Assembly: GCA_944385035.1 (NCBI GenBank)
Contig: CALWVV010000007.1
Span: 1-64,000 of the forward strand
DNA length: 64,000 nucleotides
Direction of reading: 5' to 3'
Source of the DNA: an uncultured Oscillospiraceae bacterium
GTDB lineage: Bacteria; Bacillota; Clostridia; Oscillospirales; Oscillospiraceae
This document shows positions 51,499 to 60,577 of the stretch, piece after piece. The position numbers and the translations under genes were made by a program. The notes below the pieces were generated by a model. It was given only the letters and a program-made list of their open reading frames with translations, made no database searches and had not been told where the DNA came from. Within the stretch, counting starts at the first letter, position 1; every line of letters begins with the position of its first letter.

Positions 51499-53157
51499 TT
51501 ACTTCTTCTGGACGTACTTCAGGCAGTCCAGCATAACAGCCACCAGGATGATGACACCGGAGAACACGAACTGCAGGTTGGTGTCAATGCCCAGGATGGT
51601 CAGGGAGTAGGTCAGGGCGGTGAAGATAAACACGCCCACGACCACGCCGGAGATCTTGCCGATACCGCCGGTGAAGGAGATACCGCCCACCACGCAGGCG
51701 GCGATGGCGTCCATTTCCCAGCCCTGGCCATAGGCCGCGGAGCCGGAACCGAACATACGGATACACTCCAGCCAGGAACCAAAGCCGTACAGGATACCAG
51801 CCATGACAAAGGCACCCACAGTGACCTTGAACACGGAGATACCGGAAACAGCCGCCGCCTCAGGGTTGCCGCCCACAGCGTAGAGGTTCTTGCCGAAGGT
51901 GGTCTTGTTCCAGATGAACCACACAATGACCACTGCGGCGATGGCCCAGAGAATAATGGTGGGGAAGCCGTTGATTCTGGGCATGATCATGCCGGAGATG
52001 GAGGAGTCGATGGCACCGAAGGACACACCCTTGGTGGAGTAAGTAACCAGGCCGAAGATGACCAGCATGTTGGCCATGGTGGAAATGAAGGGGTGCATCT
52101 TGAACTTTGCTGTGAAGAAACCGGCGATGGTGGTGAACACCGTACACAGCACGATACAAACCACCAGAGCAAAGATGATGCGCACCACCACAGGCAGGCC
52201 GGAGAAGTCAAAGACATGGCCAAACACAGAGCCCGTGTTGGGACCCTGGTGCATGATAATGGTAGCAGCGGTCATGCCCATACCAACCATACGGCCGATG
52301 GACAGGTCGGTACCGGCCAGCAGGATGAGGCCGGCCACGCCCAGCGCCAGGAACATTCTGGGGGAAGCCTGCTGCAGAATGTTCAGGACGTTGTTCACCG
52401 TCAGCAGCTGAACATTGGGCCCCTTGATGATGGGGGTAATGATACACAGGGCGATGAAGATGACGATGATGGCCAGATACAGGCCGTTGCGCAGGAAGAA
52501 GTCCCGCTGGTTAAAGGTGTACTTGTAGTTCTCCCACCGCTGGGCCATGGTCTCGCCAAAGGTGAAGCGGGACATGCGCAGCATGTCGATCAGGTGATAC
52601 TTGTGCTCAAAGGCCGCATGGCGGCGGTCCTTTACCTCCTGCAGGTCCTTGGCCAGACCCATCTTGGCGTCAAACAGGCGGTTTTTGTGGACGTACTTCT
52701 CGTCCTTGATCTCCTGGGGATCGCTGAGCTTGGCCAGGGTGGCCTGGTGCTCCTTGGTGAGCTCCTCCAGGGCCGCCTGGTACTTCTTCTGGGCCTGGAC
52801 CTTTTCTTGCTTGCAGCTTTCCAGCACCGGCTGGTAATAGGTGCTGTACTGGGCCTTCAGGTAGCTCTCCGCGTCAGCGATGAGCTTGGCGACCTGGTCC
52901 TTGTTCTGGGCCTCCACCGCCTTGGCCTGTTCCAGCTCTTTGGTATACTGGGCGGTCAGCTTGGCCTTCTCGTCCGGGGTATAGATGCGGTCGCGCTTCA
53001 GGTTGTCCAGATTGCTCTGAAGCTCGATCACCTTATCCGTGCCCTCCACACGCAGGGCATTGACTTGCTCTTGGATCTTGCCGACGTACTCGTCAATGGG
53101 CTGGCGGAGCTTCGCCTCCTGCTCAGCCGTCAGAATTTTTGTGTTTTCTGTTGCCAT
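51499..53157 (-). CDS. mglC: Galactose/methylgalactoside ABC transporter permease MglC with long coiled-coil N-terminus
   Basis: The C-terminal ~330 residues are an ordinary MglC/RbsC-type permease (VAGLILLAGTDLSIGRMVGMG; GGNPEAAAVSGISV; ACVVGGISFTGGIGKISGVVVG) with about ten helices. E. coli MglC has 336 residues; this one has 552, because residues 1-~222 form a charged Lys/Glu/Gln-rich, helix-prone, cytosolic extension (EQEAKLRQPIDEYVGKIQEQ and following). No frameshift or fusion to a known domain is evident. The ATG at 53157 follows GGGAGA. Last of mglBAC. Confidence 0.9.
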   Translation of the reverse strand: MATENTKILTAEQEAKLRQPIDEYVGKIQEQVNALRVEGTDKVIELQSNLDNLKRDRIYTPDEKAKLTAQYTKELEQAKAVEAQNKDQVAKLIADAESYLKAQYSTYYQPVLESCKQEKVQAQKKYQAALEELTKEHQATLAKLSDPQEIKDEKYVHKNRLFDAKMGLAKDLQEVKDRRHAAFEHKYHLIDMLRMSRFTFGETMAQRWENYKYTFNQRDFFLRNGLYLAIIVIFIALCIITPIIKGPNVQLLTVNNVLNILQQASPRMFLALGVAGLILLAGTDLSIGRMVGMGMTAATIIMHQGPNTGSVFGHVFDFSGLPVVVRIIFALVVCIVLCTVFTTIAGFFTAKFKMHPFISTMANMLVIFGLVTYSTKGVSFGAIDSSISGMIMPRINGFPTIILWAIAAVVIVWFIWNKTTFGKNLYAVGGNPEAAAVSGISVFKVTVGAFVMAGILYGFGSWLECIRMFGSGSAAYGQGWEMDAIAACVVGGISFTGGIGKISGVVVGVFIFTALTYSLTILGIDTNLQFVFSGVIILVAVMLDCLKYVQKK

Positions 53158-53172
53158 ATGCAATATCTCCCA

Positions 53173-54681
53173 TTATAGGTATTTTGCACTCAGTCGCAAA
53201 AGTTCTTCCTGGTTGGTCTCCTTGGTGTTCACAATTCCGGACAGATGCCCGTTGGACATCACGCCGATGCGGTTGGTAATCCCGAGGATCTCCGGCATCT
53301 CAGAGGAAACCACGATCACGGTCTTCCCCTGCTTTGCCATGTTGATAATCAGCTCATAGATCTCGTACTTAGCGCCTACATCGATGCCTCGGGTGGGTTC
53401 GTCCATCATAAAGACCTGGGGCTCACGCTCCAGCCACTTGCCGAAGATAACCTTCTGCTGGTTGCCGCCGGAGAGGCTGGTGATCATATCGTCCGGCCCC
53501 ATGCACTTGGTGTGCATGATCTTGATTTCCTTGTTGGTGGCCTTCACCATCTTGGGATTGGACAGGGCCAGACCCGACTTATACTGATTCAGGTTGGCAA
53601 TGGTGGTGTTAAAGGTCAAATCGCACTTCAGGAACAGGCCGTTGGCCTTGCGTTCCTCGGTGATCATGGCAAAGCCATGTTCAATTGCTTCCTTAGCACT
53701 GGAGAAATTCATCAGCCGGTTTTTAAAATAGACCCGGCCGGCCGCTCTGGTACGAACGCCGAAAATGGTCTCCAGCAGCTCGGTACGCCCAGCGCCCACC
53801 AGGCCGTAAAGGCCAAAGATCTCGCCCTCTTTTACGTCAAAGGTGACGTCCTGAAGATAGGGGGCGTACTTGGTGGACAGGTGCTGTACGGACAAAATGG
53901 TGTCGCCGGGGGTGTTGTCCACTGGAGGGAACCGGCTCTCCAGGGAACGGCCCACCATGGCGGTGATCAGCTCGTTCATGTTGGTGTCCTTGGCGCTCTT
54001 GGTCATGACCAGGTTGCCGTCACGCAGGACAGAAATCTCATCACAGATCTCAAATATCTCGTCCATTTTGTGGGAGATATAGATCAGGGAAATTCCCTGT
54101 GCCTTCAGCATCCGCATCATCTCAAAGAGCTTATCCACCTCCTGCACGGTCAGGGAAGAGGTGGGCTCGTCCAGGACGATTACTTGTGAATTGTAGGAAA
54201 TTGCCTTGGCAATTTCACACATCTGTCTCTGAGAGACAGACATATTCCGCATAGGCTGGGTCAAGTTGACGGTCATTCCCAGCTTGCGGAACAGCTCGGA
54301 AGCCTTCTTTTTCATACTGCCCTCGTCAACCATCCCGCCGGTGGTGGTGGGATAGCGGCCCAGGAACAGGTTGTCAATGACATTCCGCTCCAGGCACTGG
54401 TTCAGCTCCTGGTGAACCATGGCGATTCCATTTTCCAGGGCATCCTTGGGACCGGAAAAGCTGATTTCTTTTCCGTTTAAGAAAATTTTCCCCTCATCCT
54501 TCTGGTAGGTGCCGAACAGGCACTTCATCATGGTGGACTTACCGGCGCCATTTTCGCCCATCAGTCCCATGACGGTTCCCCGCTTTACATCCAGGTTGAT
54601 ATGGTCAAGCACCCGGTTTCGGCCGAAAGACTTGCTCATACCGCGGATTGACAGGACAATATCGTCTTTCGCATCTGCCAT
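53173..54681 (-). CDS. mglA: Galactose/methylgalactoside ABC transporter ATP-binding protein MglA
   Basis: Tandem-ABC ATPase of 502 residues for simple sugars. The first domain has Walker A GENGAGKST, signature MSVSQRQM and Walker B VIVLDEPTSSL; the second has a GLVGAGRTEL loop in place of Walker A, signature LSGGNQQK and FMMDEPTRGIDVGAK. The degenerate second Walker A is normal for this class. It sits between mglB (after a 200-bp structured spacer) and mglC (15 bp). Confidence 0.94.
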   Translation of the reverse strand: MADAKDDIVLSIRGMSKSFGRNRVLDHINLDVKRGTVMGLMGENGAGKSTMMKCLFGTYQKDEGKIFLNGKEISFSGPKDALENGIAMVHQELNQCLERNVIDNLFLGRYPTTTGGMVDEGSMKKKASELFRKLGMTVNLTQPMRNMSVSQRQMCEIAKAISYNSQVIVLDEPTSSLTVQEVDKLFEMMRMLKAQGISLIYISHKMDEIFEICDEISVLRDGNLVMTKSAKDTNMNELITAMVGRSLESRFPPVDNTPGDTILSVQHLSTKYAPYLQDVTFDVKEGEIFGLYGLVGAGRTELLETIFGVRTRAAGRVYFKNRLMNFSSAKEAIEHGFAMITEERKANGLFLKCDLTFNTTIANLNQYKSGLALSNPKMVKATNKEIKIMHTKCMGPDDMITSLSGGNQQKVIFGKWLEREPQVFMMDEPTRGIDVGAKYEIYELIINMAKQGKTVIVVSSEMPEILGITNRIGVMSNGHLSGIVNTKETNQEELLRLSAKYL

Positions 54682-54754
54682 TCTCGTTACTCCCGTTTGT
54701 CCATATTAGCAGTTTCAGCGAACAGTCTGATTCTGCCGGATTCTTCTTCAAAAG

Positions 54755-54830
54755 TGCTGTTAGGGAGAATTCCTTCCGCCGAACGGAGAAACAATTCTCA
54801 CGAACGGAGAATTCCTTCTCCCTAACAGCA
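54755..54830. repeat. Long inverted repeat with internal direct repeats between mglB and mglA
   Basis: Arms TGCTGTTAGGGAGAA (54755-54769) and TTCTCCCTAACAGCA (54816-54830) match perfectly over 15 bases. The interior holds two copies of CGAACGGAGAA (54780-54790 and 54801-54811) and several GAATTC/GGAGAATTCC segments, so several stems are possible. It likely forms a large mRNA structure setting the mglB:mglA ratio. Confidence 0.8.
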
Positions 54831-54881
54831 AGGCTTTATGGATTCCTCAGCACGGAATCTTACCGCTTCAACGCGGTGGAA

Positions 54882-56186
54882 TTACTGGGCCAGCAGGCCG
54901 GTGTAAGCGGCGGCGTTGTCGGTCTTCACCATGTTGATGGCGAAGGCGTCATAGGCGCTGGGGTTGCCCAGACGGTTGGTGATGTTGGACTCGGTCTGGC
55001 CGTCGCCGGCGATGTACTCAACATTCAGGTTCAGGAAGTCGTCGTACTTCTCCAGCAGGGGCTGATAGGTGGAGCCCAGGAAGTTATCAGCGGAGTTGTA
55101 GATGTTCAGCCAAACGTTCTTGGTGGGGTGAGCGGTGGCGTCCAACTGGTTGGAAACAGGAGCATAGGGGACGGTGGAGTCCAGGAATTCCTGATAGTTC
55201 TCAGCGGTGACAGCCACGTTCAGAGCATAGTAAGAACGGGTAGCCTCGTCATAGTAGAACACGTCCTCGCCCAGCACGTTGCCGGCGTCGTCGGCAGTGC
55301 CGATACCGGTGTCCACGTCCACGCCGTCCAGAGCGTTGCGCAGCACGCGCAGGGTCAGGTAGGCCTGCACGTCAGCGTGCTGGCTGATGGTGCCGCCGTA
55401 GCCTTCCGCGATGGCGGCAACGGCGTCGGAGTTGGCGTCATAACCAAAGGTGGGAACCTCGTTGGCCTTGGACCAGGCGTTGAACATAGCCATGCCCATG
55501 CCGTCGTTGTTGGAGGCCACGATGTCGATCTGATCGCCGAAAGAGGCGGACCAGGTGTTGATGGCGTTGCCGGCGGTGGCAGCGTCCCAAGTGGCACCGG
55601 CGGAGTTCTTCATCTCCTGGGAAGCCAGCTCACGGACGATGTAGGTGGTGCCGCCCACGGTGATCTCGCCGTCCTTCACGAAGGTGGAGGTGCCGTCTAC
55701 GTTGGTGCCCACGGGAGTGCTGTCGATGGCGCCGTTGGCCTCAACAGCGGTGCCCAGAGCGGAACGGACGCCGCGGGTACGGGCGATGGAGTCGTTGTGG
55801 CCGATGTCGCCGATGGCCAGCACGTAGCCGATGATGCCGTCGCCGTTGCGGTCCAGGCCCTCGATGTTGGCCTCGATGTAGTTCTTGATCATGGTGCCCT
55901 GGAGCTCAGCGCCCTGGTTGGCGTCGAAGCCCACATAGTAGGTGTCCTCGTTGAAGCTCAGAGCGGTCATGTCCAGCTCGCCGGTGGAGCTGTTGGAGGG
56001 CTGGCGGTTGAACCAGACCAGGGGCTTGTCCTTGTTGGCCACAGTGGTGGTCTGGGCGGCGCTGCTGCTGCCGGCGCTGGTGCTGGTGCTGGCGGAAGAG
56101 GACTGGGAAGTCTTATCCCCACCAGAGCAGGCGACCAGGCTGAGGGACATTGCAGCGGCCAGGGTCAGTGCAAGAGCTTTTTTCAT
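54882..56186 (-). CDS. mglB: Galactose-binding lipoprotein of the mgl importer
   Basis: Extracytoplasmic sugar-binding protein of 434 residues. Signal peptide with lipobox LVAC, a Ser/Thr/Ala linker, then a periplasmic-binding-protein type I domain (AELQGTMIKNYIEANIEGLDRNGDG; DIVASNNDGMGMAMFNAW; PTFGYDANSDAVAAIAEG) close to clostridial MglB. It is longer than E. coli MglB (332) through insertions in the central region. The ATG at 56186 is 6 bp after AAGGAGA. First gene of mglBAC. Confidence 0.9.
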   Translation of the reverse strand: MKKALALTLAAAMSLSLVACSGGDKTSQSSSASTSTSAGSSSAAQTTTVANKDKPLVWFNRQPSNSSTGELDMTALSFNEDTYYVGFDANQGAELQGTMIKNYIEANIEGLDRNGDGIIGYVLAIGDIGHNDSIARTRGVRSALGTAVEANGAIDSTPVGTNVDGTSTFVKDGEITVGGTTYIVRELASQEMKNSAGATWDAATAGNAINTWSASFGDQIDIVASNNDGMGMAMFNAWSKANEVPTFGYDANSDAVAAIAEGYGGTISQHADVQAYLTLRVLRNALDGVDVDTGIGTADDAGNVLGEDVFYYDEATRSYYALNVAVTAENYQEFLDSTVPYAPVSNQLDATAHPTKNVWLNIYNSADNFLGSTYQPLLEKYDDFLNLNVEYIAGDGQTESNITNRLGNPSAYDAFAINMVKTDNAAAYTGLLAQ

Positions 56187-56212
56187 AGCAATTCTCCTTT
56201 TCATAAAACCGT

Positions 56213-56239
56213 TTAAATGGGATGTTCGCGCCCATTTAA
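56213..56239. promoter_or_regulatory. Operator-like dyad upstream of mglB
   Basis: TTAAATGGG (56213-56221) and CCCATTTAA (56231-56239) pair perfectly around nine bases. It lies just after the predicted mgl transcription start and just before the mglB ribosome site, so it can be an operator or a leader hairpin. Confidence 0.5.
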
Positions 56240-56249
56240 CGCTGATTTA

Positions 56250-56278
56250 ATGTTAGAAGAAGCTGTCCGGAAAAGCAA
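56250..56278 (-). promoter_or_regulatory. Candidate mglBAC promoter
   Basis: Minus-strand TTGCTT (56273-56278), 17 bp, TAACAT (56250-56255); the -35 is weak, as expected for a promoter needing the adjacent AraC-type response regulator. Confidence 0.4.
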
Positions 56279-56364
56279 GGGGAAAAATTACCGAAAGAGG
56301 GGCAAAATTTTATCCAGGCGCAACAGTATGCAAAAATTTCTCCACATGTTTTTGTCTATTTCGT

Positions 56365-57342
56365 CTAATTTAAATGCTGTTCAAAGGCAAACAGCGCCTT
56401 TTGGCTGTCCATGGTGAAGAGATTTTCCCGGTCCACGATCTGGGTGGAGGTGTCCACCGTGCTCTCCAGGCTGCCCCCCTGGCCGCTGAGCAGTTTATAG
56501 GCACTCTCCACCCCCAGGTATCCCATGGCATAGGGGTTTTGCACCACAAGCGCATCCACGCTGCCCTCTTGCAGACCATCCACAGTAATGACATTGGAAT
56601 CAAAACCCACCAAAAAGATATCCTCTGAGCGGTCCAAATCTTCCACCGCCCAGGCCGCTCCCACGCTGGTGGGCTCGTTGAAGGCCAGCAGCACATTGAT
56701 CTGGGGATTTTCCTCCAACAGGGCGATGGTGTCCTCCCGTGCGGATTCCGCCTGGGCCAGGGTGTTGATGACGGCCGCAACATTGGCCCGGCCGCTCTCC
56801 TTCAGAAGGTCCACCGCTCCCCGCTCCCGCTCCTGCCCGTTGGCGCTGCTGATGTCATAATTGACAATGCCCACCTCCAGATCACCGTCCACCCGGTCCA
56901 GGGCGGCCTGGGCGGCCATTCGTCCGGCGGCATAGTTGTCGGTGCCGATGTAGGTGCTCACCGCCTGGGAATCCACGCTGCTGTCAATGGCTACAATGCT
57001 CACACCCTTTTGGGAGGCCTCGTCAATGGCAGAGGCATTGTTTTCAAAATCAATGGCGGAAAACACCACCGCTTCCGCTCCATCCTCCACCGCCTGGGCC
57101 ACCATGCGGTTTTGCGTCTCAAAATCCTCCTCCGTCTCAGGGCCCATAATGCTCAAATCCAGGTTATATTCCGTTGCCGCGGCCTCCGCCCCGGCAAACA
57201 CAGACAGCCAAAACTCCGTCTGGGTGGATTTTGCCACCAGGGCCACAGAGTGCCGGGATGCCGAAATGCCTTTGGAGGAGCAGGCACACAGGCAGCACAG
57301 TGCCAGCACCACGCCCAGGGCGGCACGTTTACTTCCCTTCAT
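56365..57342 (-). CDS. Sugar-binding lipoprotein linked to the two-component system
   Basis: Extracytoplasmic type I binding protein of 325 residues. Signal peptide with lipobox LCAC, then ALVAKSTQTEFWLSVFAGAEAAATEYN, VAIDSSVDSQAVSTYIGTDNYAAGRMA and IFLVGFDSNVITVDGLQEG, as in ribose/galactose-binding proteins. The ATG at 57342 overlaps the kinase stop by 14 bp, so it is the third gene of the regulator-kinase-binding protein operon. It likely presents a sugar to the sensor kinase instead of serving transport, by analogy with such three-gene sets. Confidence 0.88.
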   Translation of the reverse strand: MKGSKRAALGVVLALCCLCACSSKGISASRHSVALVAKSTQTEFWLSVFAGAEAAATEYNLDLSIMGPETEEDFETQNRMVAQAVEDGAEAVVFSAIDFENNASAIDEASQKGVSIVAIDSSVDSQAVSTYIGTDNYAAGRMAAQAALDRVDGDLEVGIVNYDISSANGQERERGAVDLLKESGRANVAAVINTLAQAESAREDTIALLEENPQINVLLAFNEPTSVGAAWAVEDLDRSEDIFLVGFDSNVITVDGLQEGSVDALVVQNPYAMGYLGVESAYKLLSGQGGSLESTVDTSTQIVDRENLFTMDSQKALFAFEQHLN

Positions 57343-59044
57343 AGTCTCCCTCCCGTATCTTCGGCATACGGATCTCCACACAGGTGCCCACATCCGGCTC
57401 GCTGGTGATATGCAGCCCGTAGTTCTTGCCAAAATAGATTTTCAGCCGGTCGTTGACGTTTTTAATGCCAATGCCCGTGCGGTCATGGGGGCCATGCTGC
57501 ATGATGGACTCGATCTGCTGGGACGTCATCCCAACGCCGTTGTCCTGAACGCAAAACAGGATGTCCTCCCCCTGCTGATACACCCGCACCTCAATATGTC
57601 CTTCTTCCACCAGCAGGTCAAGCCCGTGGTTGATGGCGTTTTCAATAATGGGCTGCAGGGTAATTTTATTGCAGTAATAGGACAGGCACTCGGGCTCTAC
57701 GTCAAACTCGTAAGTAAACTGGTTCTTATAGCGGTACTTCTGGATCTGGAGGTAGCTCTCCGCGTGCTCGATTTCCTTCTCAATGGGAATGAGCTCATGG
57801 CCGCGGCTTATGCTGATGCGAAAAAGTCTGGCCAGGGCGTGGACCATCTTCACCGCATCGGCATTGCGCCCCTGCTCACACATCCAGGCAATGGAATCCA
57901 GCGTATTATAAAGGAAGTGGGGGTTGATCTGGGCCTGGAGCGCCTTGAGCTCGGTCTTGCGCAGGTTGATCTCCTCCTCCCGCACCGTGGTCATCAGCTG
58001 CTGAATGCGCAGCACCATGTGTCCAAAGGATGCGGACAGCTCCCGCACCTCCCGGGTCCCGCCCACAGGGCGGTAGGTGAAATGGTCCGCGTCGGTTTCA
58101 AAGCTCTCCATGGCGGCAGCCAGCCCCCGCAGGGGCCGCCCCAGCAGATGGGACAGCAGCCAGCTGGTGAGCAGCGCCGCGGCCAGCAGCACCCCGGCCA
58201 GCAGGAACGACAGGCGGATCATCTCATGAACGTTGCGGTTGACCAATTCGTCTACATAGCTCACACCCACGATCCGCCAGTCGCTGCCCTCTACGCTGGT
58301 GATGCAATAAATCACCGTGTCATCGGCGTAGGCGCCGTCCGCCAGAGTTGCCAGCGCCGGGGTATTCTCTGCCTTCAGGCCGGAGTAGAGCAGCTGCTGC
58401 TGGGGATGATAGACAATGTTGCCCTCCTCATCCATTAAAAAGCAGTATCCCCGCTGGCCAATGCTTACGTTGCTGATGTAGCTGGAGATGCTGGAAAAGC
58501 TCAGGTCCAGGGACACCCACGCCGCCTCTCCGGCCTGGGTCAGGGGGGCCGTCATGGTGACCACCCAGGGGTAATAGCCCTCAAAGATGGTCTCCACATG
58601 GGGGGCCGTCATATAGGCCCCCAAATAGTCTCTGGCCTTTTCCAGGTCAAAGGAAAGGTTTTGGAAAATTTCCTCCCTGGGTTCCCGGCCCAGCGACCAG
58701 CAGTCCAGCAGCTCCCCCTCTCGGGAATAGCTGGTCACCGCCACCACGTCGGGGCGAAATTTTAAAAAGGCGGACAGCAGCTCATCCCGGCCCTCCACCT
58801 CCTCCCACATGGACTGCTCCACCAGCTCCATGGCCTGATTCATATCGCCCAGATAGTTGCCCACCGTGTTGGATACCTGAGCCACCGCCTGGGCGGTGCT
58901 GGTCTGGGCGCTTTGTACCATGGCGCTGCGGTAACGGTCCAGGAAAATGGTAATGAAGCAAAACAGCATAATGGCCACCACGCCCACCACCATAGAGACC
59001 AGAATGGTGGTGGTGCGCAGACCCGTGGAGAGCGTTTTCTTCAC
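57329..59044 (-). CDS. Sensor histidine kinase, YesM/LytS type
   Basis: Membrane kinase of 571 residues: helix ~12-35, an extracytoplasmic dCache-like sensor (~36-280), second helix ~282-302, HAMP (~303-355), the His_kinase block LQAQINPHFLYNTLDSIAWM with the phospho-His, and an ATPase domain with QPIIENAINHGL and DNGVGM / TGIGIKNVNDRL. It overlaps the response-regulator gene by 4 bp and the binding-protein gene by 14 bp. Position before mglBAC suggests it senses galactose or another hexose. Confidence 0.93.
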   Translation of the reverse strand: MKKTLSTGLRTTTILVSMVVGVVAIMLFCFITIFLDRYRSAMVQSAQTSTAQAVAQVSNTVGNYLGDMNQAMELVEQSMWEEVEGRDELLSAFLKFRPDVVAVTSYSREGELLDCWSLGREPREEIFQNLSFDLEKARDYLGAYMTAPHVETIFEGYYPWVVTMTAPLTQAGEAAWVSLDLSFSSISSYISNVSIGQRGYCFLMDEEGNIVYHPQQQLLYSGLKAENTPALATLADGAYADDTVIYCITSVEGSDWRIVGVSYVDELVNRNVHEMIRLSFLLAGVLLAAALLTSWLLSHLLGRPLRGLAAAMESFETDADHFTYRPVGGTREVRELSASFGHMVLRIQQLMTTVREEEINLRKTELKALQAQINPHFLYNTLDSIAWMCEQGRNADAVKMVHALARLFRISISRGHELIPIEKEIEHAESYLQIQKYRYKNQFTYEFDVEPECLSYYCNKITLQPIIENAINHGLDLLVEEGHIEVRVYQQGEDILFCVQDNGVGMTSQQIESIMQHGPHDRTGIGIKNVNDRLKIYFGKNYGLHITSEPDVGTCVEIRMPKIREGDYEGK

Positions 59045-60324
59045 ACCCCTTCACCCGCCTTTTCTGTGCCCACCCGGCGGCGCATGGCGTTGGGGGATTC
59101 CCCACAGTACTTTTTAAAGCAGTAGCTGAAATAGTGCTGGTCGGTGTATCCGCACCGCTGGGAGATCTCCTGAACACGCAGGTTGGAGTGACAGACCATT
59201 TCCCGTGCCGCCTCCATCCGTTTGCGAATGAGGATATTGATAAACGTTTCCCCAGCGTATTTTTTGATGCAGGCGCTCAGATGGTTGGGACTTACATCCA
59301 GCATTCCGCTCAGTGACACCAGTGAGAGGCTTGCATCCATATAATACTGGTCCAGGGTATCCAGGGCCCGCTTGCACAGCAGGCTCCCGCCCTTCACCGC
59401 CGGGGCAAGGTCGCTGATAAACTGGGCTCCTCCCTCGTTTTTATCCCCCTGACGCAGGGCCTCCATGGCCTCCCGATAGGCATCGTGGAGGGCCGTGAGA
59501 CTTTGGGCCATCCGGCTGACGCCAATGCGGCAGCGCTTGCCCAGTACCCGGAGGGCCATCTGGGGGATCTCATCGGTTAAGATATGAAGATACTCATCAA
59601 AATCCGAAGGGTTTCCCAGCAGCACGGAAATGACCTTTCCCGATGCGAAAAAGCTCACCGCCCGCAGGTATTTCAGGGCCAGCCGGTCCACGGAGGCTGC
59701 AAAGGAGGGGGCCGTCTCATTGGTCCCATCCTCCCCCAGAAGGGTGGAGACCATCACCGTATAGCAGGGCCGGTCGTCCCGGTCCCGGAGCAGGCCGCAC
59801 TGCCGGGCATATTCCTCCGCCTGGGCCTCTCCCTCGGGCTCGGCATAGTCATCCAGCACCAGGGGCATCAGCATAGCCGCCCGCAGGTCCTGGCGGTCCG
59901 GCCCCGGCACAGTCTGGCGAAACATGGCAAACTGGGCGTCAATCTTCTGGCGAATGGTCCGCAGCTCCGCCCCCAGCCCCTCCAAGGTAAGCGGCTTGAG
60001 CATGTAGCTGATGATATTATATTGGATCGCCTGCTTGGCATATTTAAAGTCGTCGTAACCACTTAAAAAGGCAATGTTGGTAGCCGGGCGCACCTCCCGC
60101 ACCTGACGGGCCAGCTCAATGCCGGAAATAAAGGGCATGCGAATATCGGTGAGCAGCAAATCGGGCTCGTACTTTTCCACCATCTGCAGGGCATCCAGTC
60201 CGTTGCTGGCGCTCCCCACCAGGCAGAACCCATAGTCCTGCCAGGGGATCATGGTACATACCGCCTCTCTCAGCTCATCCTCGTCGTCGGCAACCACCAC
60301 GGTATACAGCGTCTTGGGGGTCAT
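59041..60324 (-). CDS. AraC-type response regulator (YesN-like)
   Basis: Cytosolic regulator of 427 residues: receiver domain with VVADDEDELR and phospho-Asp in LLLTDIRMPF, middle region, and a C-terminal AraC double HTH (MDASLSLVSLSGMLDVSPNHLSACIKKYAGETF and VQEISQRCGYTDQHYFSYCFKKYCGESPNAMR). ATG at 60324 follows AAAGGAAGG; the frame upstream is unrelated. It starts the operon and is the likely activator of mglBAC. Confidence 0.93.
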   Translation of the reverse strand: MTPKTLYTVVVADDEDELREAVCTMIPWQDYGFCLVGSASNGLDALQMVEKYEPDLLLTDIRMPFISGIELARQVREVRPATNIAFLSGYDDFKYAKQAIQYNIISYMLKPLTLEGLGAELRTIRQKIDAQFAMFRQTVPGPDRQDLRAAMLMPLVLDDYAEPEGEAQAEEYARQCGLLRDRDDRPCYTVMVSTLLGEDGTNETAPSFAASVDRLALKYLRAVSFFASGKVISVLLGNPSDFDEYLHILTDEIPQMALRVLGKRCRIGVSRMAQSLTALHDAYREAMEALRQGDKNEGGAQFISDLAPAVKGGSLLCKRALDTLDQYYMDASLSLVSLSGMLDVSPNHLSACIKKYAGETFINILIRKRMEAAREMVCHSNLRVQEISQRCGYTDQHYFSYCFKKYCGESPNAMRRRVGTEKAGEGV

Positions 60325-60384
60325 GTCAGCACCTTCCTTTCCCGGAGAACGGCGTGTTATAGGTTCTCCGGCGGTGTTTTGTCT

Positions 60385-60413
60385 ATTATAACAGATTCTT
60401 AATGTTCCCTCAA
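60385..60413 (-). promoter_or_regulatory. Promoter of the regulator-kinase-binding protein operon
   Basis: Minus-strand TTGAGG (60408-60413), 17 bp, perfect TATAAT (60385-60390), about 55 bp before the regulator ATG. Confidence 0.65.
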
Positions 60414-60491
60414 ATGTTTCTTCGGTGCAATCTCTCTGTGAAAAATACATATTTTTCCAGTTATCTGCACCCAGCTCTCCCTGCATTCCAT

Positions 60492-60520
60492 TTGCACTGC
60501 GCCGCCTGGTATGGCATAAT
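60492..60520 (+). promoter_or_regulatory. Promoter of the RNA methyltransferase gene
   Basis: TTGCAC (60492-60497), 17 bp, CATAAT (60515-60520), with the ATG 57 bp downstream. Confidence 0.55.
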
Positions 60521-60577
60521 GGGTCCATAGTGCCGGCTGGCCGCCGGCCGAATGTTCTGTTTTCTGGAGGGATCCCC

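Noticed and set aside
49937-56216. Long plus-strand frames opposite galK, mglC and mglB (e.g. 49937-51493, 51367-53178, 54648-56216)
   Set aside because: They are Gly/Val/His/Gln-rich complements of real genes, lack start signals and show no domain; rejected as shadows.
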